Assembly: GCF_001708405.1 (NCBI RefSeq)
Contig: NZ_CP012418.1
Coordinates: forward strand, 434,001-498,000
Direction: 5' to 3'
Length of the DNA: 64,000 bases
DNA from: Kangiella sediminilitoris
GTDB taxonomy: Bacteria > Pseudomonadota > Gammaproteobacteria > Enterobacterales > Kangiellaceae
Of the stretch, positions 25,208 through 33,756 are shown in pieces. Under the pieces are notes generated by a model that saw nothing but the letters and a program-made list of their open reading frames with translations, searched no databases and was not told the DNA's origin. Every line of letters begins with the position of its first letter. Position 1 is the stretch's first letter. The position numbers and the translations under genes are program-made.

Positions 25208-26596
25208 ATGTCGAATAAAAATAATAACCCGGCCTGGGTCGTACTAAAGTTTGGAGGTTCCAGCGTTTCTAGCCTGGACGACTGGAATAACATCGGAAGC
25301 ATTGTATCTGAGTATCTTCAACAAGGCTTTAAAGTTGCCCTTGTGCACTCAGCATTTAAGAATATCACTAATCAGCTGGAAGCATTGGCTCAAACCGCAG
25401 TAAGTGGCCACTATCAGGAGCCACTGAATGAGTTAATCTCCTACCATTTAGACATGGCACAACAGATGGGGGTTGATGATACTTTGTTGACTCCATGGAT
25501 TGAATCGGTTCAGAGCGTCCTGCAAAATATTCATCAAAGTGGTGAACTGACATCACCGTTAAGAGCCAGACTGGTTGCTCATGGTGAGTTATTATCATCG
25601 ACGCTTGGCGCTGCCTTCTTGAGAAAATTGTTTAAAGACCATCAACGGGTTGAGTGGCTGGATGCCCGACAATTATTTGTTGCTGAAGATGAAGTTCATA
25701 ACAATATCAATGATCGTTTTTTGAACGCAGTTTGTCATCCTAGACCCGATGAGAAGCTCGCTAACCAATGGGCAGAACAATTTGATGTTGTGCTGACTCA
25801 GGGGTTTATCGCCAGCAATAAAAGTGGCGAAACGATTTTGCTGGGAAGAGAAGGGTCAGACACCTCCGCTTCCTATCTGGCAGCTTTGCTGGAAGCGGAA
25901 AAACTGGAAATATGGACCGACGTTGCGGGCATGTTCACAACGGATCCCAATAAATTGCCAGAAGCAAAAAAGATTCAACAGATCAATTATGACCAGGCGT
26001 TCGAGATGGCTGAAGCTGGCGCAAAAATATTGCATCCGCGTTGTCTCAGTACCGTAATGCCTTATAACATTCCAATTGAAATTAAGAGCACACATCAGCC
26101 CCAAGAATCAGGCACATTGATCAACAAAGATGACGGTGATTCAAAGTGGGTTAAAGCCATTGCACTGAAACAACAGGTGCCGGTCATGACCTTGCTGCTC
26201 GGGAGGCGTGGCCAACAACCAGAAACCTTACAGAAAGTTTTTGGAATTTTTAATGATTTTGCTTTGGGCTGTGAATTATTGGCGTCGACTAAGGAGTCTT
26301 TAGTCGTTGCTGTGGAAACCAGTAACAGTATTTACAGCAATGAAATCCTCAATGAATTGTCGGTTAAGTTAGCCGAAACTTGTCGAAGTGTTTTGTTGTC
26401 ACATAGCGCGATCATCACGCTGGTCGGTTGCCAGTCCAGCCAGGCGCTATGGCACATGATGCAGATTGATGCCGAGCTGCCTGAGCAGTGGCTATTACTG
26501 AGTCACACTTCAAGCGATCACCATTTATCTTTCCTGGTCAATGATGACGATGCGTTAGATATTTTGAAATTACTTCATGAGCATCTAATTCAATAA
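25208..26596 (+). CDS. lysC: Aspartate kinase
   Basis: Aspartokinase phosphorylates aspartate at the head of Lys, Thr and Met synthesis. The protein (462 residues from ATG 25208; GTG 25202 would add two) has KFGGSSV near residue 11, the nucleotide-binding LLGREGSDTSASYLAALL near 214, and WTDVAGMFTTDPNKLP and EMAEAGAKILHPRCL. A C-terminal regulatory region from about 305 looks like paired ACT domains. It is monofunctional: there is no homoserine dehydrogenase or DAP decarboxylase fusion, although the kinase half resembles my memory of the Xanthomonas LysC-LysA fusion. No lysine riboswitch fits the short upstream gap. The lysC symbol is tentative. Confidence 0.85.
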   Translation: MSNKNNNPAWVVLKFGGSSVSSLDDWNNIGSIVSEYLQQGFKVALVHSAFKNITNQLEALAQTAVSGHYQEPLNELISYHLDMAQQMGVDDTLLTPWIESVQSVLQNIHQSGELTSPLRARLVAHGELLSSTLGAAFLRKLFKDHQRVEWLDARQLFVAEDEVHNNINDRFLNAVCHPRPDEKLANQWAEQFDVVLTQGFIASNKSGETILLGREGSDTSASYLAALLEAEKLEIWTDVAGMFTTDPNKLPEAKKIQQINYDQAFEMAEAGAKILHPRCLSTVMPYNIPIEIKSTHQPQESGTLINKDDGDSKWVKAIALKQQVPVMTLLLGRRGQQPETLQKVFGIFNDFALGCELLASTKESLVVAVETSNSIYSNEILNELSVKLAETCRSVLLSHSAIITLVGCQSSQALWHMMQIDAELPEQWLLLSHTSSDHHLSFLVNDDDALDILKLLHEHLIQ

Positions 26597-26623
26597 TAGA
26601 TTCAAATGTCATGGTATGAGTAA

Positions 26624-26649
26624 AAAAAGGCGCTAAAAAGCGCCTTTTT
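26624..26649. terminator. Bidirectional terminator between lysC and nfuA
   Basis: A perfect 10-bp stem, AAAAAGGCGC and GCGCCTTTTT, encloses the loop TAAAAA. The flanking A and T runs give a U-tract on either strand, which suits the convergent genes that end at 26596 and 26674. Confidence 0.9.
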
Positions 26650-26673
26650 GATAAAAGTACTAGCAAGTAGTTC

Positions 26674-27252
26674 TTAGTAGTATGGATTCTCTCCAGCTGC
26701 GTGTTCGGTAACATCCTGAACACCGTTAACTTCTGGTACACGCTCTTTTAAGGTTTTCTCAATACCTTCTTTCAAAGTGACGTCGACCATGCCGCAACCT
26801 TGGCAACCACCGCCAAACTGCAGAACCGCAATACCCTTTTCGGTAAACTCCATCAATGCTACCTGACCGCCATGGTTGGCAAGCTCCGGATTAATTTCTG
26901 ACTCGAGGTAGTAGCGAATGCGATCAACTGCCGGCGCATCGTCATCAACTTTACGAGCTTTGGCGTTTGGCGCCTTCAACGTAAGCTGGCCACCTGTTTG
27001 TTCTTTCTGGTAGTCGATTTCGGCTTCTTCCAGGTATGGAGCACTATCTTCGTCTATAAATGCCGAAAATCCTTCAAACTCCAACTCGGTATCGTTTTCT
27101 TCAACGGCATCGGGCGGACAATAAGATACACCACACTCAGCGTGAGCGGTACCTGGATTGACTACAAACACGCGAATGCCGGTGTCTGGCTCTTCCTGCC
27201 CAGCCAATAGACGGCGGAAGTGTTCTTGTGCTGCGTCTGAAATACTAATCAT
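26674..27252 (-). CDS. nfuA: Fe-S biogenesis protein NfuA
   Basis: NfuA carries and delivers [4Fe-4S] clusters to apo-enzymes, including radical-SAM enzymes. The 192-residue protein has the E. coli-type arrangement: an N-terminal degenerate A-type domain (about 1-95; [19 protein letters not shown]) and a C-terminal Nfu domain (about 110-192) with the cluster-binding CxxC in [14 protein letters not shown]. It is a single gene flanked by a bidirectional terminator at its 3' side and a divergent M14 peptidase at its 5' side. BioB, an Fe-S enzyme, is encoded 12 kb away; any special link is only inference. Confidence 0.95.
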   Translation of the reverse strand: MISISDAAQEHFRRLLAGQEEPDTGIRVFVVNPGTAHAECGVSYCPPDAVEENDTELEFEGFSAFIDEDSAPYLEEAEIDYQKEQTGGQLTLKAPNAKARKVDDDAPAVDRIRYYLESEINPELANHGGQVALMEFTEKGIAVLQFGGGCQGCGMVDVTLKEGIEKTLKERVPEVNGVQDVTEHAAGENPYY

Positions 27253-27330
27253 AAAAATAAAACCGTTTCTGTTCAGTTATCACTATTATAACTGATGTTA
27301 GGGCTTGCAGCGAAGTTTACAAGCCTTAGA

Positions 27331-29901
27331 ATGGAGAAAACGACGAAAAAACAATTGGCGATGACTTCAGTGAGCAGAAAACTATATTTTTTAATACTAT
27401 TAATAGGTTGCGTAACATATTCTCAAACAAATAAGGCCCAGGAGCCATCATTGGAGTATTACTTTAATCAATCGATTAAATTTTCCAATGATGCAACTAC
27501 TCCAAAATCGGTATTAGGACATCAGGTAGGTACCTGGCATGTGCGTCCTGATCAGTCTTTGGCTTATTTCAAAGCGCTATCGGAGAGCTCGGATAAAGTT
27601 GCTCTGAAAGAGATTGGTCGAACTCACGAAAACCGACCGTTAATTACTGCTTATATCTCAACTCCTGAGAATATTGCTCAACTGGAGTCAATTAAAGAAA
27701 AACGTCAGGATATTAACGGCTATGAAGGCCCTAACCTGGTGTGGCTTGGCTACTCTGTTCACGGCAATGAAGCCAGTGGTGCAAATGCAGCGATGCTAGT
27801 TGCCTATCGTTTAGCTGCTTCAGAAGAGCCCTGGATTCAACAGCTTCTGGAAAACACTATTATTATGATTGACCCGATGCTGAATCCAGATGGTCTGGAT
27901 CGTTTTGCAAACTGGGTTAATCGCTATAAAGGGAAGCAACTAAATAGCGACCCCGCCTCCATAGAGCATAATGAAGCCTGGCCGAGTGGGCGAACAAATC
28001 ATTATTGGTTTGATCTGAATAGAGACTGGTTATTGTTACAGCACCCAGAAAGTCAGGCACGAATCGAGCATTTTTATCAGTGGCGCCCCCATATTGTCGG
28101 TGATTTTCATGAAATGGGGACTAACTCGACCTATTTCTTTCAGCCGGGCGTTCCAAGTAGACAAAACCCTTTAACCTCAGAGGAAAACTTCGAGCTTACT
28201 GCTGAAATTTCTGAGTTTCATGCAAAGGCGCTGGATAAGTTGGGCTCCGCTTACTACAGCAAAGAAAGCTTTGATGATTTTTATTATGGCAAAGGTTCGA
28301 CTTTTCCTGATATTAATGGTGGTGTGGGAATTTTATTTGAGCAAGCCAGTTCCCGAGGTCATCTGCAAGACTCTGTCAATGGGCCTTTAAGCTTTCCTTT
28401 TGCCATTAGAAACCAGGTCGCTACATCGTTTTCTACACTGGAGGCATCCCTGAGACTTAAAGACAAACTACAACAGTATCAGAAAGACTTTTTTGTTCAG
28501 CAGGCTGACAAGGCAGATAATGATTCCCAAAAAGGGGTCATATTTACCTCAACTGATAAAGGCCGTTTACAGGAGTTCTTACGAATATTAAAAGGGCATC
28601 ATATTGAAGTTAACAGTGTTAAAAGTACTATTGAGATTGATGGTGTGGAATATCCTTCGGGCATGTCCTACGTAGTCAGTTTTGATCAACAACAATATGG
28701 TTTATTGAAATCAATGTTCGAGACGCGAACCAAGTTTAAGGACAATACCTTTTATGATGTTTCTGCCTGGACCTTGCCACTGGCTTTTAATGTCGAGTAC
28801 CAGCATCTAAGACGGGGAGAGCTGGAGGATGTTGAAGCAGGGGCTTTGAGCTTGCCAGAAGAAGGGCGCTGGATTGGTAGCCAAAATCCAACGGCTGTAG
28901 TCATTTCCTGGGATAACTTTAATGCGGCAAAAGGATTAACTCGAGTATTGAAGCAGGATATTAATGCGAAAGTCAGTACAGAGCCGTTTACAATTTCAGT
29001 GAAACAGGGCCCAGTGGAATTTAAGCCCGGTGCAATTGTTATCCAATTACCTGGAGGCGCTCAGGAAAAAGTAGAGACTATGTCGTTAGTCAAAGAAGCA
29101 TTTTTACCTGCAGGCGTTGATATCTACGGTGTTGATACGGGTTTAGCTCTGGATGGTATTGATCTGGGGAGCCCAAGTATTGACGCGATAAAAATGCCAC
29201 GTCCATTAATGCTGATCGGAGGCGAGGTTATGTCCTACGAAGCAGGTGAAATGTGGCATTTAATGGATACCCGCATGGAGCTACCTCTATCCATGCAGAA
29301 CACGACCTCCGTGAATTTCAATCAAATCGATGACTATACTCACCTAATCTTGGTTGATGGCATGTATGCGGACCTGAAACCTCAAGAGTTTCAGGCTTTA
29401 ACCGAATGGATTATGGAGGGCGGAACTCTGATTGTAACTAGAGCGGCAGTTGAATGGGCGACAAGAAACCGGCTGGTTCAGTTTGAAGTTGTTATACCTG
29501 AAGAGGATGAGCCAGAAAATCATGATTTCAGTCAGCGCGACGATGTCATTGCCGAAGGAATTATCGGTGGTGCAATTTATCAGGCCGAGCTTGATAACAG
29601 TCACCCTCTGGCTTACGGCTTAAGGTTGCCCCAGGTTCACTTTACAAAGTCCGGAACTCAGGTACTTAAGCCTGCAGAGATGGACTTTGTCACGGTCGCA
29701 AGTTACTCGAAGAAGCCTTTGGTCGCGGGCTATTCCTCAAAAGAGAACATTGAGCGCATAAAAAATACCCCAGCTGTCTTGGCTCAGCGCCTGGAACGTG
29801 GCAGTATCATATTGTTTAATGACAATCCTGTTTTTCGGGGATATTGGCTGGGTTCAGCCCGTTTAATGGTCAATAGTTTATTTTTTAGCACCGCTTTTTA
29901 G
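27331..29901 (+). CDS. Exported M14-family zinc carboxypeptidase-like protein
   Basis: This large protein (857 residues from ATG 27331) has a signal peptide after a short basic stretch (SRKLYFLILLIGCVTYSQTNKAQ) and an M14 peptidase domain: the zinc motif HGNEASGANAAML near residue 144, DPMLNPDGLDRFANWVN, and DFHEMGTNSTYFFQPG with the third ligand region. The C-terminal 350 residues (LILVDGMYADLKPQEF region) look like the class I amidotransferase-like fold often found in such proteins. A periplasmic or secreted peptidase is likely. The start is uncertain: 27295, 27331 and 27361 are all in frame and none has a clear ribosome site. It is followed by another exported metalloprotease. Confidence 0.85.
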   Translation: MEKTTKKQLAMTSVSRKLYFLILLIGCVTYSQTNKAQEPSLEYYFNQSIKFSNDATTPKSVLGHQVGTWHVRPDQSLAYFKALSESSDKVALKEIGRTHENRPLITAYISTPENIAQLESIKEKRQDINGYEGPNLVWLGYSVHGNEASGANAAMLVAYRLAASEEPWIQQLLENTIIMIDPMLNPDGLDRFANWVNRYKGKQLNSDPASIEHNEAWPSGRTNHYWFDLNRDWLLLQHPESQARIEHFYQWRPHIVGDFHEMGTNSTYFFQPGVPSRQNPLTSEENFELTAEISEFHAKALDKLGSAYYSKESFDDFYYGKGSTFPDINGGVGILFEQASSRGHLQDSVNGPLSFPFAIRNQVATSFSTLEASLRLKDKLQQYQKDFFVQQADKADNDSQKGVIFTSTDKGRLQEFLRILKGHHIEVNSVKSTIEIDGVEYPSGMSYVVSFDQQQYGLLKSMFETRTKFKDNTFYDVSAWTLPLAFNVEYQHLRRGELEDVEAGALSLPEEGRWIGSQNPTAVVISWDNFNAAKGLTRVLKQDINAKVSTEPFTISVKQGPVEFKPGAIVIQLPGGAQEKVETMSLVKEAFLPAGVDIYGVDTGLALDGIDLGSPSIDAIKMPRPLMLIGGEVMSYEAGEMWHLMDTRMELPLSMQNTTSVNFNQIDDYTHLILVDGMYADLKPQEFQALTEWIMEGGTLIVTRAAVEWATRNRLVQFEVVIPEEDEPENHDFSQRDDVIAEGIIGGAIYQAELDNSHPLAYGLRLPQVHFTKSGTQVLKPAEMDFVTVASYSKKPLVAGYSSKENIERIKNTPAVLAQRLERGSIILFNDNPVFRGYWLGSARLMVNSLFFSTAF

Positions 29902-29936
29902 AACGTTAATAATTAGTCATCAGTAGGGAATCGCTC

Positions 29937-32318
29937 ATGCTACGTGTAATTCAGTCCACTGTTATCACGCTAGTCTGCTTGGTTTGTGTGAGCGCCAATG
30001 CAGCTAGCTGGTCAGAAATTCGCAACCAGTCCAGCCGGGTAAATGGCTTTATGCCATATCAGGTCAGTAAGAGTCAGGGAAAAATTTGGCTGGAGGTTAA
30101 TGAGTTTAATCAGCCCTTCATCATGTATACGGGCTTGCCGTATGGTGTGGGGTCGAATGATATAGGGCTAGACCGCGGGCAGTTGGGTGAAAGCCGTTTA
30201 GTACAATTTGAGAAGTACGGTAACAAGATATTATTAAAACAGCTCAATACACGTTATCGTGCTGATAGTGATAATATGGCTGAGAAGTCTTCCGTGAAAG
30301 AGGCCTTCGCCAGTTCAGTTCTGTATGGCTTTAAAATTGAAGCACGTTCAGGCAAGCGACACTTAATTGATATCACCCCTTTTCTTATGCAGGACCTGCA
30401 CGGTATAAGCGAGAGGCTGGAAGTAACAAATCAGGGCTCCTTCAATGTAGACAGTTCTCGTTCTGCTGTATTGACAGATAATGCTAAGAACTTTCCAAAG
30501 AATACGGCCTTTGAATCATTATTAACATTTACTGGTAACAATCCTGGTGACTATGTAAAGCAGGTTGTACCCTCGCCGGGACTGATTACTATACAGCAGC
30601 AGGTTCAGTTTGTAGCATTACCTGATGGTGGGTACGAGCCTCGCCAGTTCCACCCTAAAAGTGGTTTCTTCGCATTAACCTTTGCCGATTACGCAACGCC
30701 TTTAACAGAGAGTATTGAACAAAAACTGATATACCGTCATCGAATTACCAGGGATGAAGAAGGCAATATCAAGCCGATAGTTTATTATCTCGATCCGGGA
30801 GCTCCTGAACCAGTCAAGACTGCTTTGTTGGAAGGAGCTCGCTGGTGGGCACAGGCGTTTGATGCAGTAGGTCTAGAGGGAGCTTATGAAGTAAAAGTAT
30901 TGCCGGAAGATGTAGATCCTCTGGATGTTCGCTATAACGTGATTCAGTGGGTACACCGCGCAACTCGTGGTTGGTCATACGGTATGGCTTTAGCCGACCC
31001 CAGAACAGGTGAAATTATAAAAGGGCATGTAACGCTCGGCTCGCTTAGAGTTCGTCAGGATCTACTAATCGCCAATGCCCTGACCGGTTCAGCAACCAAT
31101 GAGAATAAGCAGCAGAAAGCACTGGAAATGGCTTTAGCACGAATTCGCCAATTATCTGCCCATGAAGTAGGCCATACACTGGGTTTAGCTCATAATTTTG
31201 CTGCCAGCGTGAATAATCGTGCTTCAGTCATGGACTATCCTCATCCCTTTGTAACCTTGCAGGATGGCAAAATATCACTAGAACAGGCTTACGCCGAAGG
31301 AATTGGTCGCTGGGATATTGAAGCAGTTCGTTACGGCTATGCTGAGTTCCAACCTGAGGAGGAAGCTCAGGCACTACGCGATATTGTACGGAATACGACG
31401 GCCAAAGGTTTATTCTTTATTTCCGATCCGGATGCAAGACCACAAGGTGGCTCTCAGTCTGAAGGTCACCTGTGGGATAACGGGACTAACCCAGCTCACG
31501 AACTGAATCGTGTTCTTGAGATAAGACAGCATGCTCTTCAAAATTTTGGTATGGCTAACTTAAGTGATGGTCAACCTTTTTCGGAGTTGGCGGAAACGCT
31601 GGTTCCGCTTTATTTATTCCATCGCTATCAGGTGGAAGCGGCTGTTAAATGGCTTGGAGGGACACATTTCGAGTATAGCGTGAAGGGAGATAGTTATTAC
31701 CCTGTTCGCAGCGTAGATACGGAGCAGCAACTGGAAGCTCTGGAAGTGCTACTCAGAACATTGTCTGTGGAAACCTTGTTGCCGCCAGAGAGTATACTGA
31801 AAATGATTCCGCCTAAAGCCTATGGATATTCTAAAACTCGTGAGAGTTTCCCTAGTCAGACAGGCTCAACTCTTGATCCGATTGCTATGGCTGATGTTTC
31901 TGCACAGCATACATTGAAGTTAATGTTGCACCCAGAGCGATTGGCTCGTTTGTTACAGCAAAAAGCACGCGATCCTGAGCTCCTTGGCCTAGAAGATATG
32001 CTGTCAGAATTGCTTTCTGCTACCCTCAGAGCGACTGAAAGCGATGGTTTGGGAGGTCTTATTCAGCAGAGGGTCGACTACCTTACCGTGAAGCATATAT
32101 TAATTGCAGCATCTGATCCGGAAGCATCAGCTGAAGTACGTGCCCATCTGCACAGTGAAATAGGCAAGCTGGGTGGTTGGCTGACAACTCAGGCAAAACG
32201 TAACCCGGTTCGCTTCCTATGGCTTAAAGCACTGGTTGACAAATATCAGGCTGGTGATTTCAAAGTCGACTATGTGAAGCCTCTGGAAATTCCTCCAGGT
32301 TCACCCATTGGAAACTAA
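29937..32318 (+). CDS. Exported zinc metalloprotease, DUF5117/DUF4953 type
   Basis: The 793-residue protein has a signal peptide (STVITLVCLVCVSANAAS) and a metzincin-like zinc motif HEVGHTLGLAH, whose His and Glu fall near residues 409-419, followed by VMDYPHPFVT, which may form a Met-turn. The N-terminal part (VNGFMPYQVSKSQGKIWLEV) matches DUF5117 and the catalytic part DUF4953. Such proteins are abundant in marine peptide-degrading bacteria, but their substrates are unknown. It starts 35 bases after the M14 gene and is closed by a strong terminator at 32321-32346, so the two peptidases form a two-gene unit. Confidence 0.88.
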   Translation: MLRVIQSTVITLVCLVCVSANAASWSEIRNQSSRVNGFMPYQVSKSQGKIWLEVNEFNQPFIMYTGLPYGVGSNDIGLDRGQLGESRLVQFEKYGNKILLKQLNTRYRADSDNMAEKSSVKEAFASSVLYGFKIEARSGKRHLIDITPFLMQDLHGISERLEVTNQGSFNVDSSRSAVLTDNAKNFPKNTAFESLLTFTGNNPGDYVKQVVPSPGLITIQQQVQFVALPDGGYEPRQFHPKSGFFALTFADYATPLTESIEQKLIYRHRITRDEEGNIKPIVYYLDPGAPEPVKTALLEGARWWAQAFDAVGLEGAYEVKVLPEDVDPLDVRYNVIQWVHRATRGWSYGMALADPRTGEIIKGHVTLGSLRVRQDLLIANALTGSATNENKQQKALEMALARIRQLSAHEVGHTLGLAHNFAASVNNRASVMDYPHPFVTLQDGKISLEQAYAEGIGRWDIEAVRYGYAEFQPEEEAQALRDIVRNTTAKGLFFISDPDARPQGGSQSEGHLWDNGTNPAHELNRVLEIRQHALQNFGMANLSDGQPFSELAETLVPLYLFHRYQVEAAVKWLGGTHFEYSVKGDSYYPVRSVDTEQQLEALEVLLRTLSVETLLPPESILKMIPPKAYGYSKTRESFPSQTGSTLDPIAMADVSAQHTLKLMLHPERLARLLQQKARDPELLGLEDMLSELLSATLRATESDGLGGLIQQRVDYLTVKHILIAASDPEASAEVRAHLHSEIGKLGGWLTTQAKRNPVRFLWLKALVDKYQAGDFKVDYVKPLEIPPGSPIGN

Positions 32319-32320
32319 AT

Positions 32321-32346
32321 AAAAAGCCGCTTTTCAGCGGCTTTTT
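32321..32346 (+). terminator. Terminator of the metallopeptidase pair
   Basis: AAAAAGCCGC and GCGGCTTTTT form a perfect 10-bp stem with loop TTTTCA, extended by further T residues to 32349. It begins three bases after the DUF5117 stop codon. Confidence 0.92.
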
Positions 32347-32361
32347 TTTGGAGAGAAAAAG

Positions 32362-32435
32362 CTGATCTTAAGAGAGGGGTTTCGGACTAAGGGGAGTCTC
32401 GGGGTTGTAGATATAGCCGAAACTCTTAAGATCAG
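32362..32435 (-). terminator. Long two-part hairpin downstream of the His-rich gene
   Basis: Arms CTGATCTTAAGAG (32362-32374) and CTCTTAAGATCAG (32423-32435) pair perfectly over 13 bp. Inside them TTTCGG (32380-32385) pairs with CCGAAA (32417-32422), leaving a five-base AGGGG bulge and a 31-base apical loop. On the minus strand it lies 16 bases after the His-rich gene's stop and is followed by CTTTTTCTC, so it can act as that gene's terminator. The plus side is followed by seven T residues at 32443-32449. It is much longer than the other terminators here and could be part of a stable small RNA. Confidence 0.65.
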
Positions 32436-32451
32436 GAAATCGTTTTTTTGA

Positions 32452-32976
32452 TTACCACCCTAGTACAGATCCTAGAATGATGCCCACAGCCAGCGGCTCC
32501 CAATAACGGTGGTGGCAGTATCTGGTATGTACATGGTATCTGGGGTATGGGTGGTAATAACCTCCATAGTAGTACCAGTCCTGACCAAGATAATATACCG
32601 ATGTTGGGTAGGTTCTTGGGTGATAATGCTTGTAATAGCGATGTTTATACCGTGGACGGTGATGGTCGCGGTAACGGTCACGGTAGTGGTGACGATCACG
32701 GTCGCGATAACGTGCATGTGAGTCGTGTCGGCGACGATCACGATCGCGATAGCTATGTTTGTTACGATCATCGTGATCACGGTATTTTAGTTTGTTATCA
32801 TGACGCGCTTCTGAACGGCGATTATGACCACGTTTATCACCTCGGTCTCGAGCACTGTGCGAGTTATAGCTGGAGCCTCTATCAGCTCCCGGGCCTTTAT
32901 GCTCTTTAGCATCGACCACTGGGCTTAGTCCCAGCACCAGAGCCGCGGCTAAGGCTGAAATTAAAACTTTATTCAT
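32452..32976 (-). CDS. Secreted His/Arg/Tyr-rich protein of unknown function
   Basis: The 174-residue protein has a signal peptide (MNKVLISALAAALVLGLSPVVDAK), then about 100 very polar residues dominated by Arg, Asp, His and Tyr (repeats such as YRDRDRHHYRDRYRDHH). A Tyr/His-rich segment follows (YYLGQDWYYYGGYYHPYP), and it ends in a hydrophobic EPLAVGIILGSVLGW tail. It loosely resembles RcnB-like periplasmic proteins, but I do not recognise a family with confidence. The composition would suit binding of metal or polyanion. ATG 32976 has AGGAG six bases upstream, and a longer frame to 32997 is unneeded. A long hairpin follows the stop. Confidence 0.75.
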   Translation of the reverse strand: MNKVLISALAAALVLGLSPVVDAKEHKGPGADRGSSYNSHSARDRGDKRGHNRRSEARHDNKLKYRDHDDRNKHSYRDRDRRRHDSHARYRDRDRHHYRDRYRDHHRPRYKHRYYKHYHPRTYPTSVYYLGQDWYYYGGYYHPYPRYHVHTRYCHHRYWEPLAVGIILGSVLGW

Positions 32977-33125
32977 GGCTAACTCCTCGAAAAACACTAT
33001 AATACAGTGACGAGTAAGGGGCTTGCTTGTTACTATTGGCGTCTTTACTCATCGTTACCAGTAAATATACAGTGAGTAAACTGAATTCTTACTGAACATA
33101 TTAAAAATCGCTTAAGGACCTAACA

Positions 33126-33599
33126 TTGGATATACGAACCTGTACGATTGATGATTTAGAAAGCTTAGTACCAGCTTTTGATAAATACCGTCAGTTTTAC
33201 CGTCAGGAGTCACAACCTGAGCAGATAAGAGAGTTTCTCAAGTCTCTGATTGAACAAGAAAAATCAAAGATATTTTTATCCTATGAAAATGATGAGCTGA
33301 CAGGTTTTATTCAATTATATCCCTCTTTTTCTAGTATCGGTTTAGCGCCCATCTGGATTTTAAATGATTTTTTCATTTTTGGTGGCTCTGATAGGCGTAC
33401 TATTGCTAAAGGTTTGCTGGACGCGGCAAAAATGCTGTGCGATGCGAGTAAGGCCATTAGGCTTGAAGTCACGACGCGCAAGGAAAATCACCGGTTACAT
33501 AAGATCTATCGAGACTACGGTTTTGAAAAAGATTATAAGTACGATTACTATTTTTTGCGTTTATCGAAGGATATTCCAGCATCAAACATGCTGAAATAG
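33126..33599 (+). CDS. GNAT-family N-acetyltransferase
   Basis: The 157-residue protein has the GNAT pattern: an N-terminal MDIRTCTIDDLESLVPAFDKYRQFY helix region, a central beta-strand pair (GFIQLYPSFSS), the acetyl-CoA pyrophosphate-loop area (GSDRRTIAKGLLDAAK in place of the usual Q/RxxGxG/A), and the C-terminal LEVTTRKENHRLHKIYRDYGFEKD. The substrate is unknown. The start codon is TTG at 33126 with AAGGA seven bases upstream; no ATG gives a complete domain. It stands alone between the His-rich gene and an antiporter gene and is followed by a hairpin at 33628-33654. Confidence 0.85.
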   Translation: MDIRTCTIDDLESLVPAFDKYRQFYRQESQPEQIREFLKSLIEQEKSKIFLSYENDELTGFIQLYPSFSSIGLAPIWILNDFFIFGGSDRRTIAKGLLDAAKMLCDASKAIRLEVTTRKENHRLHKIYRDYGFEKDYKYDYYFLRLSKDIPASNMLK

Positions 33600-33627
33600 A
33601 CTTCTAAACATCCGAATGTTGTTTTTC

Positions 33628-33654
33628 AAGGGCAGTTCCGATATAGTTGCCCTT
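33628..33654 (+). terminator. Hairpin after the GNAT gene
   Basis: AAGGGCA and TGCCCTT form a seven-bp stem with a 13-base loop, 28 bases after the GNAT stop. There is no strong T-run after it, so it may be a weak terminator. Confidence 0.45.
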
Positions 33655-33756
33655 TGCGCTGATTTGTTCCGCTTGCGGGCGCTTTATAAGTACTGCTAAA
33701 GAGAGCTTTTCAAAAAGCACTTTCTGTCCGCGAGCTTGGTTAAACTAGGTAATGAC

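Noticed and set aside
32472-32909. Three further long open frames on both strands over the His-rich gene
   Set aside because: They arise from the repetitive GAT/CAC/CGT codons; only the minus-strand frame ending at 32452 has a signal peptide and a strong ribosome site.
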